64,000 nucleotides of DNA from Mycolicibacterium peregrinum. GTDB taxonomy: Bacteria > Actinomycetota > Actinomycetes > Mycobacteriales > Mycobacteriaceae. Both the position numbers and the translations under genes were made by a program. The stretch covers positions 186,001 to 250,000 of the forward strand of contig NZ_LZSO01000017.1 in the NCBI RefSeq assembly GCF_001665785.1, read 5' to 3'. Under the pieces are notes generated by a model. That model saw only the letters and a list, made by a program, of their open reading frames with translations, was not told the DNA's origin and made no database searches. Of the stretch, positions 47,423 to 56,399 are shown piece after piece. Every line of letters begins with the position of its first letter. Positions within the stretch are counted from its first letter, which is position 1.

Positions 47423-47484
47423 GACATCAGCCAACAGACATCGCCCACCCGACATCAGCCGACGGACATCGCCCACCCGACATC
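47423..47484. repeat. Array of GACATC at exact 14-bp spacing
   Basis: GACATC begins at 47423, 47437, 47451, 47465 and 47479. The units alternate GACATCAGCCAACA / GACATCGCCCACCC / GACATCAGCCGACG / GACATCGCCCACCC, so the larger period is 28 bp. The array lies between the divergent TetR and LOG genes, ending about 27 nt before the LOG start. It may be a minisatellite or a protein-binding array. Confidence 0.8.
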
Positions 47485-47510
47485 GACGGTTCACCGCCAC
47501 CCTCTAGGTT

Positions 47511-48077
47511 GTGTGCGTGTCCGGTGAAACTGACCGCGAGTTTGCGGTGTGTGTCTATTGCGCCTCGGGTCCCACCCATCCCGAGCTGCTCGCCCTGGCC
47601 AGTGAGGTCGGGGTGGCGATCGCGAAGCGCGGATGGACGCTGGTCTCCGGTGGCGGCAACGTGTCGGCGATGGGGGCGGTCGCCCGGGCGGCGCGATCGA
47701 GCAACGGTCGCACGGTCGGCGTGATTCCCAAGGCGCTCGTTCACCGCGAGCTCGCCGACGTGGACGCCGCTGAGCTGGTGGTCACCGACACCATGCGGGA
47801 ACGCAAGAAGGAGATGGAGGACCGTTCCGACGCCTTCATCGCGCTGCCCGGCGGCATCGGCACACTGGAGGAGTTCTTCGAGGCCTGGACGGCGGGCTAT
47901 CTCGGGATGCACGAGAAGCCGGTGGTGCTGCTCGACCCGTTCGGTCATTACGACGGCTTGTTGAAGTGGCTGCGCGGGCTCGTCGCCTCGGGTTACGTGA
48001 GTGATGCAGCCCTGGATCGGTTGATTGTCGTCGACGAGGTCTCCGCCGCGCTCGAGGCGTGCGAGTCGGTTACCTAG
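47511..48077 (+). CDS. LOG-family phosphoribohydrolase (Rv1205-like)
   Basis: LOG proteins split cytokinin riboside monophosphates, giving free base and ribose phosphate. The 188-residue protein shows the fold opening CVYCASGP, SGGGNVSAMGAVA, and the signature PGGIGTLEEFFEAWT with conserved Arg (MRERKKEMEDRSDAF). M. tuberculosis Rv1205 makes cytokinins this way and its overexpression is harmful by aldehyde release; the same role is expected. GTG codons at 47511 and 47517 are both possible starts. It lies 92 nt before fadD6. Confidence 0.93.
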   Translation: MCVSGETDREFAVCVYCASGPTHPELLALASEVGVAIAKRGWTLVSGGGNVSAMGAVARAARSSNGRTVGVIPKALVHRELADVDAAELVVTDTMRERKKEMEDRSDAFIALPGGIGTLEEFFEAWTAGYLGMHEKPVVLLDPFGHYDGLLKWLRGLVASGYVSDAALDRLIVVDEVSAALEACESVT

Positions 48078-48169
48078 AACCGGCGGTAACGGCGGTTACC
48101 AGCGCGGCTATGGTGTTGCCCACACGAGAGCCACTTCGAGACCCATAACAACGCGCAGGGGGAGACCGC

Positions 48170-49948
48170 ATGACCGACCAGAAATCGGGCACCAGGAGCA
48201 GCGTCGGCCTACTCGACCTCGCCAGCCAGGTACCCGGTCTGCTGATGGATGCGCCGGTCATCGTCCGAGGTGTGGTCACCGGAATGATGGCCCGGCCGAC
48301 CGCCAAGACCTCGATCGGCAAGGTGTTCCAGGAGCGGGCCGCCCAGTACGCCGACCGGGTCTTCCTCAAGTTCGGCGACGAGCGCATCACCTACCGCGAA
48401 GCCAACGAGACCGTCAACCGGTATGCGGCCGTCCTCGCCGCCAAGGGCGTCGGCCACGGCGACGTCGTCGGGGTGATGCTGCGCAACTCACCCGATGCCG
48501 TGCTGCTGATGCTGGCAATCGTCAAGTGCGGTGCTGTCGCAGGCATGCTCAACTACCACCAGCGCGGCAAGGTACTGGCCCACAGCTTCGGGCTGCTCGA
48601 TGCCACCGCCGTGGTGGCCGAGTCCGATCTGATCGAGCACGTCACCGACTGCGGGGCCGAGGTCAACGGCCTGATCACGGTCGAGGAGCTGCGTCGGCTG
48701 GCGGCCACTGCGCCGACCACCAACCCGGCCAGCGCGTCGGCCGTCCTGGCCAAGGACAAGGCTTTTTACATCTTCACCTCGGGCACCACCGGCATGCCCA
48801 AGGCGAGCGTCATGACGCACTACCGCTGGCTGCGCGCCCTGGCCGGGTTCGGTGGCCTCGGGCTGCGGCTGCACAGCAACGACACTCTGTACTGCTGCCT
48901 GCCGCTCTATCACAACAACGCCCTGACCGTCTCGGTCGGTTCGGCACTGAACTCGGGGGCCGCCCTGGCCCTGGGCAAGTCGTTCTCGGCATCCCGGTTC
49001 TGGGACGAGGTCATCGCCTACGACGCGACCGCCTTCGTCTACATCGGTGAGATCTGCGGCTATCTGCTCAACCAGCCGCCCAAGCCCACCGACCGCGCGC
49101 ACAAGGTCCGCGTGATCGTCGGCAACGGGCTGCGCCCGGCCATCTGGGACGAGTTCACCCAGCGGTTCGGTATCCCGCGCGTCTGCGAGTTCTACGCCGC
49201 CAGCGAGGGCAACACCGCCTTCGTCAACGTCTTCAACGTGTCGAAGTCCACCGGCATCTGCCCGAGTCCCGTCGCCTTCGTCGAATACGACGCCGACAGT
49301 GGTGAACCGGCCCGCGGCGCCGACGGCCGGCTGCGCAAGGTCAAGCGCGGCGAGCCTGGGCTGATGCTGTCGAAGATCAACGCGCTGCAGCCGTTCGACG
49401 GCTACACAGACAAGGCCGCCAGCGAGAAGAAGCTGGTGCGCAACGCCTTCAAAGAAGGCGACGTCTGGTTCAACACCGGCGACCTGATGCGCTCTCAGGG
49501 GCTGGGTCACGCCGCATTCGCCGACCGGCTCGGCGACACGTTCCGGTGGAAGGGCGAGAACGTGGCCACCACGGAGGTGGAGGCGGCCGTTGCGAGCCAT
49601 CCGCTGATCGAGGAGTGCACCGTGTTCGGTGTCGAGGTGCCCGGCGCCGGTGGTCGCGCCGGGATGGCCGCAGTGCAGCTCAAGGACGGCAAGGAATTCG
49701 CAGGCAAGGAACTGGCCGACGCGTTCTACGAACACCTGCCGGCCTACGCCGTGCCGCTGTTCGTCCGCGTCGTCACCGAACTGGCGCACACCTCGACGTT
49801 CAAGAGCCAGAAGGTCGACCTGCGCAAGCAGGGCTACGGCGACGACGTCAAGGATCCGCTGTACGTGCTGGCCGGCCGCGAGGAGGGCTATGTGCCCTTC
49901 TACCCGGAATACCCCGACGAGGTGACGGCCGGTAAGCGGCCGAAGTAG
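48170..49948 (+). CDS. fadD6: Very-long-chain acyl-CoA synthetase FadD6
   Basis: FadD6 belongs to the fatty-acid-transport-protein type of acyl-CoA synthetases, activating long-chain fatty acids taken up by the cell. The 592-residue length equals or is near Rv1206 (597). Motifs are FTSGTTGMPKAS, EFYAASEGN, DVWFNTGDLM and DTFRWKGENVATTEVE. A hydrophobic segment near residues 100-120 may bring it to the membrane. The ATG at 48170 follows GGGGGAG. It begins the fadD6-folP2-gpgS stretch, though a 53-nt gap follows it. Confidence 0.94.
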   Translation: MTDQKSGTRSSVGLLDLASQVPGLLMDAPVIVRGVVTGMMARPTAKTSIGKVFQERAAQYADRVFLKFGDERITYREANETVNRYAAVLAAKGVGHGDVVGVMLRNSPDAVLLMLAIVKCGAVAGMLNYHQRGKVLAHSFGLLDATAVVAESDLIEHVTDCGAEVNGLITVEELRRLAATAPTTNPASASAVLAKDKAFYIFTSGTTGMPKASVMTHYRWLRALAGFGGLGLRLHSNDTLYCCLPLYHNNALTVSVGSALNSGAALALGKSFSASRFWDEVIAYDATAFVYIGEICGYLLNQPPKPTDRAHKVRVIVGNGLRPAIWDEFTQRFGIPRVCEFYAASEGNTAFVNVFNVSKSTGICPSPVAFVEYDADSGEPARGADGRLRKVKRGEPGLMLSKINALQPFDGYTDKAASEKKLVRNAFKEGDVWFNTGDLMRSQGLGHAAFADRLGDTFRWKGENVATTEVEAAVASHPLIEECTVFGVEVPGAGGRAGMAAVQLKDGKEFAGKELADAFYEHLPAYAVPLFVRVVTELAHTSTFKSQKVDLRKQGYGDDVKDPLYVLAGREEGYVPFYPEYPDEVTAGKRPK

Positions 49949-50001
49949 GCGGAAACCGGCGCGAATACTGCGGTGGTCGAGCCACCGGGCACTATGGAGG
50001 C

Positions 50002-50877
50002 GTGTTGACGACGTTCTGCGGGCGCCCGGTCGCGGCGGACCGTGCCCTGATCATGGCGATCGTCAACCGGACGCCGGACTCGTTCTACGACCGCGGCGCC
50101 ACCTTCACCGACGACGCGGCCAAGGCCGCTGCCCAGCGCGCGATCGACGACGGTGCCGACGTGATCGACGTGGGCGGCGTCAAAGCAGGCCCCGGAAGCA
50201 TGGTCGACGCCGAAGAGGAGATCGTCCGCGTCGTGCCGTTCATCGAATGGCTGCGCACGACCTACCCCGACCAGTTGATCAGCGTCGACACCTGGCGCGC
50301 CGCCGTGGCCAAGCAGGCCTGCGCGGCCGGGGCCGATCTGATCAACGACACCTGGGCAGGAGCGGATCCGGGTCTGCCCGAGGTGGCCGCCGAGTTCGGC
50401 GCCGGCCTGGTCTGCTCACACACCGGCGGCGCGGTGCCGCGCACCCGGCCGTTCCGGGTGAACTACGGGATCACCGAACGCGGCGTCGTCGACGACGTCA
50501 TCGCGGAGGTGACCGCGGCGGCCGAGCGGGCGGCAGCAACGGGTGTGCCACGCGACCGGATCCTGATCGATCCCACCCATGATTTCGGTAAAAACACTCA
50601 TCACGGTCTTAGTTTGTTGCGTCACGTAAAAGATCTTGTTAAGACCGGATGGCCAGTCCTGATGGCGCTGAGCAACAAGGATTTTGTCGGGGAGACTCTG
50701 GGTGTGGATCTGACCGAACGCCTGGAGGGCACCCTGGCCGCGACGGCACTGGCCGCCGCGGATGGAGCCGCGATGTTCCGGGTACACGAGGTCGGACCCA
50801 CACGGCGCGTGCTGGAGATGGTCGCGTCGATCCAGGGAGTGCGGGCACCCGCACGAACAGTGAGGGGGTTGGCATGA
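50002..50877 (+). CDS. folP2: Dihydropteroate synthase homologue FolP2
   Basis: FolP2 has the pterin-binding TIM barrel of dihydropteroate synthase (NRTPDSFYDRGATF; VIDVGGVKAGPGS; SVDTWR; LINDTW), 291 residues. In mycobacteria the gene clusters with gpgS, and work on M. leprae/M. tuberculosis FolP2 found no folate activity and no sulfonamide binding, so another role, perhaps with methylglucose polysaccharide, is suspected. Here SHTGGAVPRTRP replaces the usual HMRG-type loop. GTG 50002 is the start. Its TGA overlaps the gpgS ATG (ATGA). Confidence 0.93.
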   Translation: MLTTFCGRPVAADRALIMAIVNRTPDSFYDRGATFTDDAAKAAAQRAIDDGADVIDVGGVKAGPGSMVDAEEEIVRVVPFIEWLRTTYPDQLISVDTWRAAVAKQACAAGADLINDTWAGADPGLPEVAAEFGAGLVCSHTGGAVPRTRPFRVNYGITERGVVDDVIAEVTAAAERAAATGVPRDRILIDPTHDFGKNTHHGLSLLRHVKDLVKTGWPVLMALSNKDFVGETLGVDLTERLEGTLAATALAAADGAAMFRVHEVGPTRRVLEMVASIQGVRAPARTVRGLA

Positions 50878-51824
50878 CCGCTCTGCCTGATCTGTCCGTC
50901 GCCGACGGAGTCGTCGGCCACCGCTGGCTGACCGACCACAGCTGGAACCGGCCGAGCTGGACCATCGCCGAGCTGGAGGCCGCCAAGGCCGGCCGCACGG
51001 TCTCGGTGGTTCTGCCCGCGCTCAACGAGGAAGAAACCGTCGCGTCCGTCGTCGAGACCATCACCCCGTTGCTCGGCGGGCTGGTCGACGAGCTGATCGT
51101 GCTCGACTCGGGTTCCACCGACGACACCGAGATCCGCGCCGTCGCCGCCGGGGCCCGCGTGGTCAGCCGGGAGGTGGCGCTGCCCGAGATCGCGCCGCAA
51201 CCGGGCAAGGGCGAGGTCCTGTGGCGGTCGCTGGCCGCCACGACGGGCGACATCATCGCCTTCGTCGACTCCGACCTGATCGATCCCGACCCCATGTTCG
51301 TGCCAAAGCTGCTGGGCCCGCTGCTCACCGCCGACGGGGTGCACCTGGTCAAAGGGTTCTACCGGCGGCCGCTCAAGGTCAGCGGCGCCGAGGACGCGAA
51401 CGGTGGTGGCCGGGTCACCGAGCTGGTGGCACGCCCGCTGCTGGCCTCATTGCGTCCCGAGCTGAACTGCGTATTGCAGCCGTTGGGCGGCGAATACGCG
51501 GGCACCCGTGAACTGCTGACCTCGGTGCCGTTCGCGCCCGGCTACGGCGTGGAGATCGGCCTGCTGGTCGACACCTACGACCGGCTCGGCCTGGATGCCA
51601 TCGCACAGGTGAACCTCGGCGTCCGGGCGCATCGCAACCGGCCGCTGACCGAGCTCGCCTCGATGAGCCGGCAGGTCATCGCGACCCTGCTGTCGCGGTG
51701 TGGGATCGCCGATTCGGGGATGGGGCTGACACAGTTCTACGCCGACGGTGACGACTTCACCCCGCGGGTGTCGTCGGTCTCTCTGGCCGACCGTCCGCCC
51801 ATGGTCACCCTGCGCCCGCGCTAG
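50874..51824 (+). CDS. gpgS: Glucosyl-3-phosphoglycerate synthase
   Basis: GpgS (GT81) joins glucose from an NDP-sugar to 3-phosphoglycerate, the first step of 6-O-methylglucose lipopolysaccharide. The 316-residue protein shows the GT-A motifs VVLPALNEEETV, LDSGSTDDTE and the metal-binding DSD in AFVDSDLIDPDP, and QPLGGEYAGTRELL. ATG 50874 is within the folP2 stop, so translation is coupled. The next gene starts 31 nt later on the same strand. Confidence 0.96.
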   Translation: MTALPDLSVADGVVGHRWLTDHSWNRPSWTIAELEAAKAGRTVSVVLPALNEEETVASVVETITPLLGGLVDELIVLDSGSTDDTEIRAVAAGARVVSREVALPEIAPQPGKGEVLWRSLAATTGDIIAFVDSDLIDPDPMFVPKLLGPLLTADGVHLVKGFYRRPLKVSGAEDANGGGRVTELVARPLLASLRPELNCVLQPLGGEYAGTRELLTSVPFAPGYGVEIGLLVDTYDRLGLDAIAQVNLGVRAHRNRPLTELASMSRQVIATLLSRCGIADSGMGLTQFYADGDDFTPRVSSVSLADRPPMVTLRPR

Positions 51825-51854
51825 GTGTCGCATGCGTGAGGCAGTATCGAGGGC

Positions 51855-52271
51855 GTGACACTGATACTGCTGTACCTCGTGGTGCTGGTTCTGGTGGCCA
51901 CGGTGCTGTTCGGGCTGGGCAGCGTCATCTTCGGCCGTGGTGAGACGCTGCCGCCGCTTCCTCGCGGCACGACCGCCACCGTCCTGCCGGCCTCCGGGGT
52001 GACCGGTGCCGATGTGGATGCGCTCAAGTTCGCCCAGGTCGTGCGCGGATACAAGACCAGCGAAGTGGACTGGGTGCTGGATCGGCTGGGGCGCGAGCTC
52101 GACGCGGTGCGCGGAGAGCTGGCAGCGGTGCGCGCTGCGTACGGTGTGCCCGAGGACTTCGAGGCCGACGCCGACTTCGAAGCCGCCGACGACGGCGGCA
52201 CAATTGTCGGCACCGCCGACGGCGAGGTGTCGGCCACCGCAGGTGAGGTCCGCACCGCGGACGAGTCATGA
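51855..52271 (+). CDS. DivIVA-domain membrane protein (Rv1209-like)
   Basis: The 138-residue product begins with one membrane helix (LILLYLVVLVLVATVLFGLG), then a short DivIVA-like motif (LKFAQVVRGYKTSEVDWVLDRL) and a helical, acidic tail. Such proteins may mark the cell pole or link to Wag31, but nothing direct shows this. The GTG 51855 start gives the helix at the N-terminus. It overlaps tagA by 4 nt (ATGA). Confidence 0.85.
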   Translation: MTLILLYLVVLVLVATVLFGLGSVIFGRGETLPPLPRGTTATVLPASGVTGADVDALKFAQVVRGYKTSEVDWVLDRLGRELDAVRGELAAVRAAYGVPEDFEADADFEAADDGGTIVGTADGEVSATAGEVRTADES

Positions 52272-52831
52272 CCGACGACGGCAAGACCCGGTGCGGGTGG
52301 GCAGTCTCAGCCGCGGGAGACACCCTCTACCGCGACTATCACGACACCGAGTGGGGTCGCCCGCTCCGGGATTCCGGTGCGCTGTTCGAGCGGATCAGCC
52401 TGGAGGCCTTCCAGAGCGGGTTGAGCTGGCTGACCATTCTGCGCAAGCGGGAGAATTTCCGGGCCGCGTTCGACGGGTTCGACGCGGGCACGGTCGCGCA
52501 GTACACCGATGACGACGTCGAGCGGTTGATGGCCGATGCGGGCATCGTGCGCAACCGGGCGAAGGTTCTCGCGACCATCGCCAATGCGAGGGCGGTCACC
52601 GAACTCGACGTAGACCTCGCCGAGCTGTTGTGGTCGTTCGCGCCGCCGGCCCGGCCGCGGCCCGCTGACCTGGCCCAAGTGCCTGCCGTAACCCCGGAAT
52701 CGACCGCGATGGCCAAGGAACTCAAGCGGCGGGGCTTCAAATTCGTCGGTCCCACCACGGCATATGCGTTGATGCAGGCCACCGGGATGGTCGACGACCA
52801 TGTCGCGACCTGCTGGGTCCCGGCGCAGTAA
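52268..52831 (+). CDS. tagA: 3-methyladenine DNA glycosylase I
   Basis: Tag removes 3-methyladenine from alkylated DNA. The 187-residue protein keeps the zinc ligands of the family: Cys9 (RCGW), His25 (YHDTEWG), His178 and Cys182 (DDHVATCW). The active-site segment YHDTEWGRPLRD and FQSGLSWLTILRKRE are diagnostic. It follows the DivIVA-like gene with overlapping stop/start and matches Rv1210. Confidence 0.96.
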   Translation: MTDDGKTRCGWAVSAAGDTLYRDYHDTEWGRPLRDSGALFERISLEAFQSGLSWLTILRKRENFRAAFDGFDAGTVAQYTDDDVERLMADAGIVRNRAKVLATIANARAVTELDVDLAELLWSFAPPARPRPADLAQVPAVTPESTAMAKELKRRGFKFVGPTTAYALMQATGMVDDHVATCWVPAQ

Positions 52832-53014
52832 TTGTGACCGGTAAAACATGCCTTCGGTCGGTATCCGACGGGTCTTTGCACAAGCACAGCCGCGGATAAG
52901 GAACAATAGGGCTAGTTCAGTAGCAGTTCAACGCCGGGTGCCGCCAACGAGTGGGCGGCTTCGGCCCCAACCTGGCCCGCTGACACGGGTCGGCACTGTT
53001 GGAGGGAGCACTCG

Positions 53015-53182
53015 ATGGCGGCGATGAAGCCCCGGACCGGTGACGGTCCACTGGAAGCAACCAAAGAGGGGCGAGGAATCGTTATGCGAGTACCGCTGGA
53101 AGGCGGTGGCCGCCTCGTTGTCGAACTGACTCCCGACGAGGCCGCTGCGCTGGGCGACGAACTCAAGGCCGTCACCAGCTGA
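53015..53182 (+). CDS. DUF3117 small protein (Rv1211-like)
   Basis: An ATG at 53015 with GGAGGGA at 53001-53007 opens a 55-residue frame: MAAMKPRTGDGPLEATKEGR, then GIVMRVPLEGGGRLVVELTP and DEAAALGDELKAVTS. This is the highly conserved DUF3117 protein of actinobacteria, found between tagA and glgA also in M. tuberculosis (Rv1211). The pattern suggests a compact β-sheet followed by a helix. Function unknown. A perfect 14-bp hairpin follows 6 nt after the stop. Confidence 0.92.
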   Translation: MAAMKPRTGDGPLEATKEGRGIVMRVPLEGGGRLVVELTPDEAAALGDELKAVTS

Positions 53183-53188
53183 TCGGCT

Positions 53189-53220
53189 CGCAAGGTGTCC
53201 GCTCAGGCGGACACCTTGCG
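53189..53220. terminator. Hairpin between DUF3117 gene and glgA
   Basis: CGCAAGGTGTCCGC (53189-53202) and GCGGACACCTTGCG (53207-53220) are perfect 14-bp complements with a TCAG loop. The glgA stop lies in the loop, so the last glgA codons form one arm. It can serve as terminator for both convergent genes. Confidence 0.78.
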
Positions 53221-54366
53221 GTATATCTCCAGGGTCTGTTCGGCGATGTGCGCCCAGGAGAACTCGGCGATGCAGCGCTGGCGCCCGGCCTCGCCGTACT
53301 TTCGGGCGGTTTCCGGCTCCGCCACGAGTGAGTTGACCGCATCCGCCAGGCGCATCTCGAAGAAGCGCGGATCGTCGGCGTCGTAGTGCACGAGCAGCCC
53401 GGTCTGCCGGTCGGCGACGACCTCTGGGATGCCGCCGACGTCGGACGCGACCACCGGCGTCGAGCACGCCATCGCTTCCAGGTTCACGATACCCAACGGC
53501 TCATAAACGGATGGGCATACGAAAACTGTTGCAGCGGAGAGTATTTCGCGAATTTTGTTGATCGGCAGCATTTCGCGCACCCAGAACACGCCGGTGCGGG
53601 CCCGGGCCAGCTCGGCCACCGCTGAGGACACCTCGGCAGCGATCTCGGGGGTGTCGGGGGCGCCGGCACACAACACCAGCTGCACCTCGGGGCTGAACCG
53701 ATGGGCCGCGGCCACCAGGTGGGCCACGCCCTTCTGGCGGGTGATGCGCCCGACGAACGCCACGATGGGCCGGCTCAGGTCGACCCCGAGCTCGGCGAGC
53801 ACCGAGTCGGTATCGGCAGGCGGAGTCGGGTACCAGACGTCGGTGTCGATCCCGTTGCGCACCACGTGGACCCGGCCGGGATCGAGTGCCGGGTAGGTGC
53901 GCAGCACGTCGTGGCGCATGCCGGAACTCACTGCGATCACCGCATCGGCGGCCTCGATCGCGGTGCGCTCCACCCAGGAGGACACCCGGTAGCCCCCACC
54001 GAGTTGCTCGGCCTTCCACGGGCGCAGCGGCTCGAGGGAATGCGCGGTCAGCACGTGCGGGATGCCGTAGAGCAGCCCGGTCAGGTGCCCGGCCATTCCG
54101 GCGTACCAGGTGTGTGAGTGCACCACCGTGGCAGCTGCGGCCGAGTTGGCCATGTTGAGATCCGCGGACAGCGTCGACAGGGCCGGGTTGGCGCCACGCA
54201 GCGCGGGATCGGGTTGCGCCACGAAGGCGCCGTCACGCGGGGCGCCCATGCAGTGCACGTCGACGTCACAAAGTTGACGCAACTGTGCGACGAGTTCGGT
54301 CACATGCACACCGGCACCGCCGTACACCTCGGGTGGATATTCCCGAGTCATCATGGCCACCCGCAT
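53203..54366 (-). CDS. glgA: Maltose-1-phosphate synthase GlgM (annotated GlgA)
   Basis: This GT4 enzyme, 387 residues, is the actinobacterial GlgA that was shown in M. tuberculosis (Rv1212c, GlgM) to make α-maltose-1-phosphate from ADP-glucose and glucose-1-phosphate, feeding GlgE for α-glucan. Motifs: [13 protein letters not shown] (sugar donor site), VGRITRQKG and [12 protein letters not shown] (the E-x7-E motif). It diverges from glgC, which supplies ADP-glucose, across a 100-bp gap. Confidence 0.95.
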   Translation of the reverse strand: MRVAMMTREYPPEVYGGAGVHVTELVAQLRQLCDVDVHCMGAPRDGAFVAQPDPALRGANPALSTLSADLNMANSAAAATVVHSHTWYAGMAGHLTGLLYGIPHVLTAHSLEPLRPWKAEQLGGGYRVSSWVERTAIEAADAVIAVSSGMRHDVLRTYPALDPGRVHVVRNGIDTDVWYPTPPADTDSVLAELGVDLSRPIVAFVGRITRQKGVAHLVAAAHRFSPEVQLVLCAGAPDTPEIAAEVSSAVAELARARTGVFWVREMLPINKIREILSAATVFVCPSVYEPLGIVNLEAMACSTPVVASDVGGIPEVVADRQTGLLVHYDADDPRFFEMRLADAVNSLVAEPETARKYGEAGRQRCIAEFSWAHIAEQTLEIYRKVSA

Positions 54367-54466
54367 ATCCGAGACGGTAGTAGGTCTGGGCGGGTCTAGC
54401 TACGCGCCGCAGACTTCTGTTGCCATTGGCTGGCCGCGTTGCTGGTTGGCGGATAGGTTTGGAGCC

Positions 54467-55681
54467 ATGAGGGAGTTGCCACATGTGCTGGGCATCGTTC
54501 TGGCCGGGGGAGAGGGCAAACGGCTGTACCCGTTGACCGCCGATCGCGCCAAGCCGGCAGTTCCCTTCGGCGGTGCCTACCGGCTGATCGACTTCGTGCT
54601 GTCCAATCTCGTCAACGCCCGTTACCTACGGATCTGCGTTCTGACGCAATACAAGTCGCATTCACTGGACCGTCACATCAGTCAGAACTGGCGCCTGTCG
54701 GGTCTGGCCGGTGAGTACATCACCCCGGTACCGGCCCAGCAACGGCTCGGCCCGCGTTGGTACACCGGCTCGGCGGATGCGATCTACCAGTCGCTCAACC
54801 TGATCTACGACGAAGATCCCGACTACATCATCATCTTCGGCGCCGACCACGTGTACCGCATGGATCCCGAACAGATGCTTCGGTTCCACATCGACAGCGG
54901 GGCCGGGGCGACTGTGGCCGGCATCCGGGTGCCCCGGGCCGAGGCCAGTGCGTTCGGCTGCATCGACGCCGACGACTCCGGGCGCATCAAGGATTTCGTC
55001 GAGAAGCCCGCGAACCCGCCGGGCACGCCCGACGATCCCGAGCAGACCTTCGTGTCGATGGGTAACTACATCTTTACCACCAAGGTGCTCATCGACGCGA
55101 TCCGCGCCGATGCCGACGACGACCACTCCGACCACGACATGGGCGGCGACATCATTCCCCGGCTGGTGTCCGACGGGATGGCGGCGGTCTACGACTTCAA
55201 CAACAACGAGGTGCCCGGGGCCACCGAACGCGACCACGGTTATTGGCGCGACGTCGGAACCCTGGACGCCTTCTACGACGCGCACATGGACCTGGTGTCG
55301 GTGCACCCGGTGTTCAACCTGTACAACAAACGCTGGCCGATTCGCGGCGAGATGGAGATGCTGGCACCGGCCAAGTTCGTCAACGGCGGCTCGGCGCAGG
55401 AGTCGGTCGTCGGCGCCGGGAGCATCATTTCCGCCGCGTCCGTACGTAATTCGGTGCTGTCTTCCAACGTGGTGATCGACGACGGCGCCATCGTGGAGGG
55501 CAGCGTGCTGATGCCGGGCGTGCGGATCGGCCGCGGCGCGGTGGTGCGTCACGCGATCCTGGACAAGAACGTGGTGGTGGGCCCGGGCGAGATGGTGGGT
55601 GTGGACCTCGACAAGGACCGGGAACGGTTTGCGATCAGCGCGGGCGGTGTGGTCGCCGTCGGCAAAGGCGTGTGGATCTGA
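54467..55681 (+). CDS. glgC: Glucose-1-phosphate adenylyltransferase
   Basis: GlgC makes ADP-glucose, the activated sugar for glycogen and α-glucan. The 404-residue product equals Rv1213. Motifs: [20 protein letters not shown] (nucleotide site), [15 protein letters not shown] (Lys for glucose-1-phosphate), and a C-terminal left-handed β-helix ([20 protein letters not shown]). The ATG at 54467 is used; GGAG lies 3 nt before. It is divergent from glgA. Confidence 0.97.
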   Translation: MRELPHVLGIVLAGGEGKRLYPLTADRAKPAVPFGGAYRLIDFVLSNLVNARYLRICVLTQYKSHSLDRHISQNWRLSGLAGEYITPVPAQQRLGPRWYTGSADAIYQSLNLIYDEDPDYIIIFGADHVYRMDPEQMLRFHIDSGAGATVAGIRVPRAEASAFGCIDADDSGRIKDFVEKPANPPGTPDDPEQTFVSMGNYIFTTKVLIDAIRADADDDHSDHDMGGDIIPRLVSDGMAAVYDFNNNEVPGATERDHGYWRDVGTLDAFYDAHMDLVSVHPVFNLYNKRWPIRGEMEMLAPAKFVNGGSAQESVVGAGSIISAASVRNSVLSSNVVIDDGAIVEGSVLMPGVRIGRGAVVRHAILDKNVVVGPGEMVGVDLDKDRERFAISAGGVVAVGKGVWI

Positions 55682-55708
55682 CGCGTCCGACACATCGCCC
55701 AGCCGGTT

Positions 55709-56353
55709 TCACTCCCAGGGGTCTACCGCGGCACGGCGGGGAGCTGCATTGCTGCGTGCGTTGACGCCGATCTTGGCTTCAGTGCGTCGTCGGCGCCACC
55801 GCCACAGCCGGAAGGCACCCCAGATCAGCGCCAGCAGCGCGACGAGCACCAGGATCGGCAGCAGGATCGCCACGAAGACCAGTCCGACACTCGTGACGTC
55901 CTCGACAGTGGACAGCACCGGGGCGGCTACGCCGGCGGTGGCGACGTTGGCGGCCGGCCGGACCGTCGACTTGGTCAGCGACACCACGAGCGCGGTGACC
56001 GCGCCGATCGCCACCGGAATCCACTGGCCGGACTGGGCGAACGCGCCGGGGTCGGCGACCGCAGCGGTCTGAGACGCGGTGCCCGAGCCGAACACGATGC
56101 CGCCCGCGGTCGGGCGCACGAAGGTCTGGATGGTGTCGTTGATGGAGTCGAGTGCGGGGATCTTGTCGGCGACCACCTCGACGATCAGCAACACCGCGAC
56201 GATCGCCATCACCCAGCCGTTCTCCAGCCACGACCATCCCGCCGGCAATGACACCAGATGGGTGAAGCGTGACAGGAGGCCCAGGGCCAGCAACGGGATG
56301 TAGGCATTGAGCCCCGCCGCAGTGGCCAGGCCGAAGCCGGTCAACAGTTCCAT
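55709..56353 (-). CDS. DUF4126 membrane protein
   Basis: The 214-residue protein has five or six hydrophobic helices: GLATAAGLNAYIPLLALGLL, VMAIVAVLLIVEVVADKIP, WIPVAIGAVTALVVSL and VFVAILLPILVLVALLALIW. The tail is basic. The opening NAYIPLLALG and VADKIPALDSINDTIQTFVRP are typical of DUF4126. Function unknown. It converges with glgC (27-nt gap) and follows the acyltransferase gene on the same strand. Confidence 0.85.
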   Translation of the reverse strand: MELLTGFGLATAAGLNAYIPLLALGLLSRFTHLVSLPAGWSWLENGWVMAIVAVLLIVEVVADKIPALDSINDTIQTFVRPTAGGIVFGSGTASQTAAVADPGAFAQSGQWIPVAIGAVTALVVSLTKSTVRPAANVATAGVAAPVLSTVEDVTSVGLVFVAILLPILVLVALLALIWGAFRLWRWRRRRTEAKIGVNARSNAAPRRAAVDPWE

Positions 56354-56399
56354 TACTGCAGTATGCGGCGAACTCCGCCCCCGACCCGGCGGTTCGTCG

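Noticed and set aside
47423..47484. CRISPR array
   Set aside because: Units are 14 bp with no spacers of CRISPR size and no cas genes nearby; it is a short tandem repeat.
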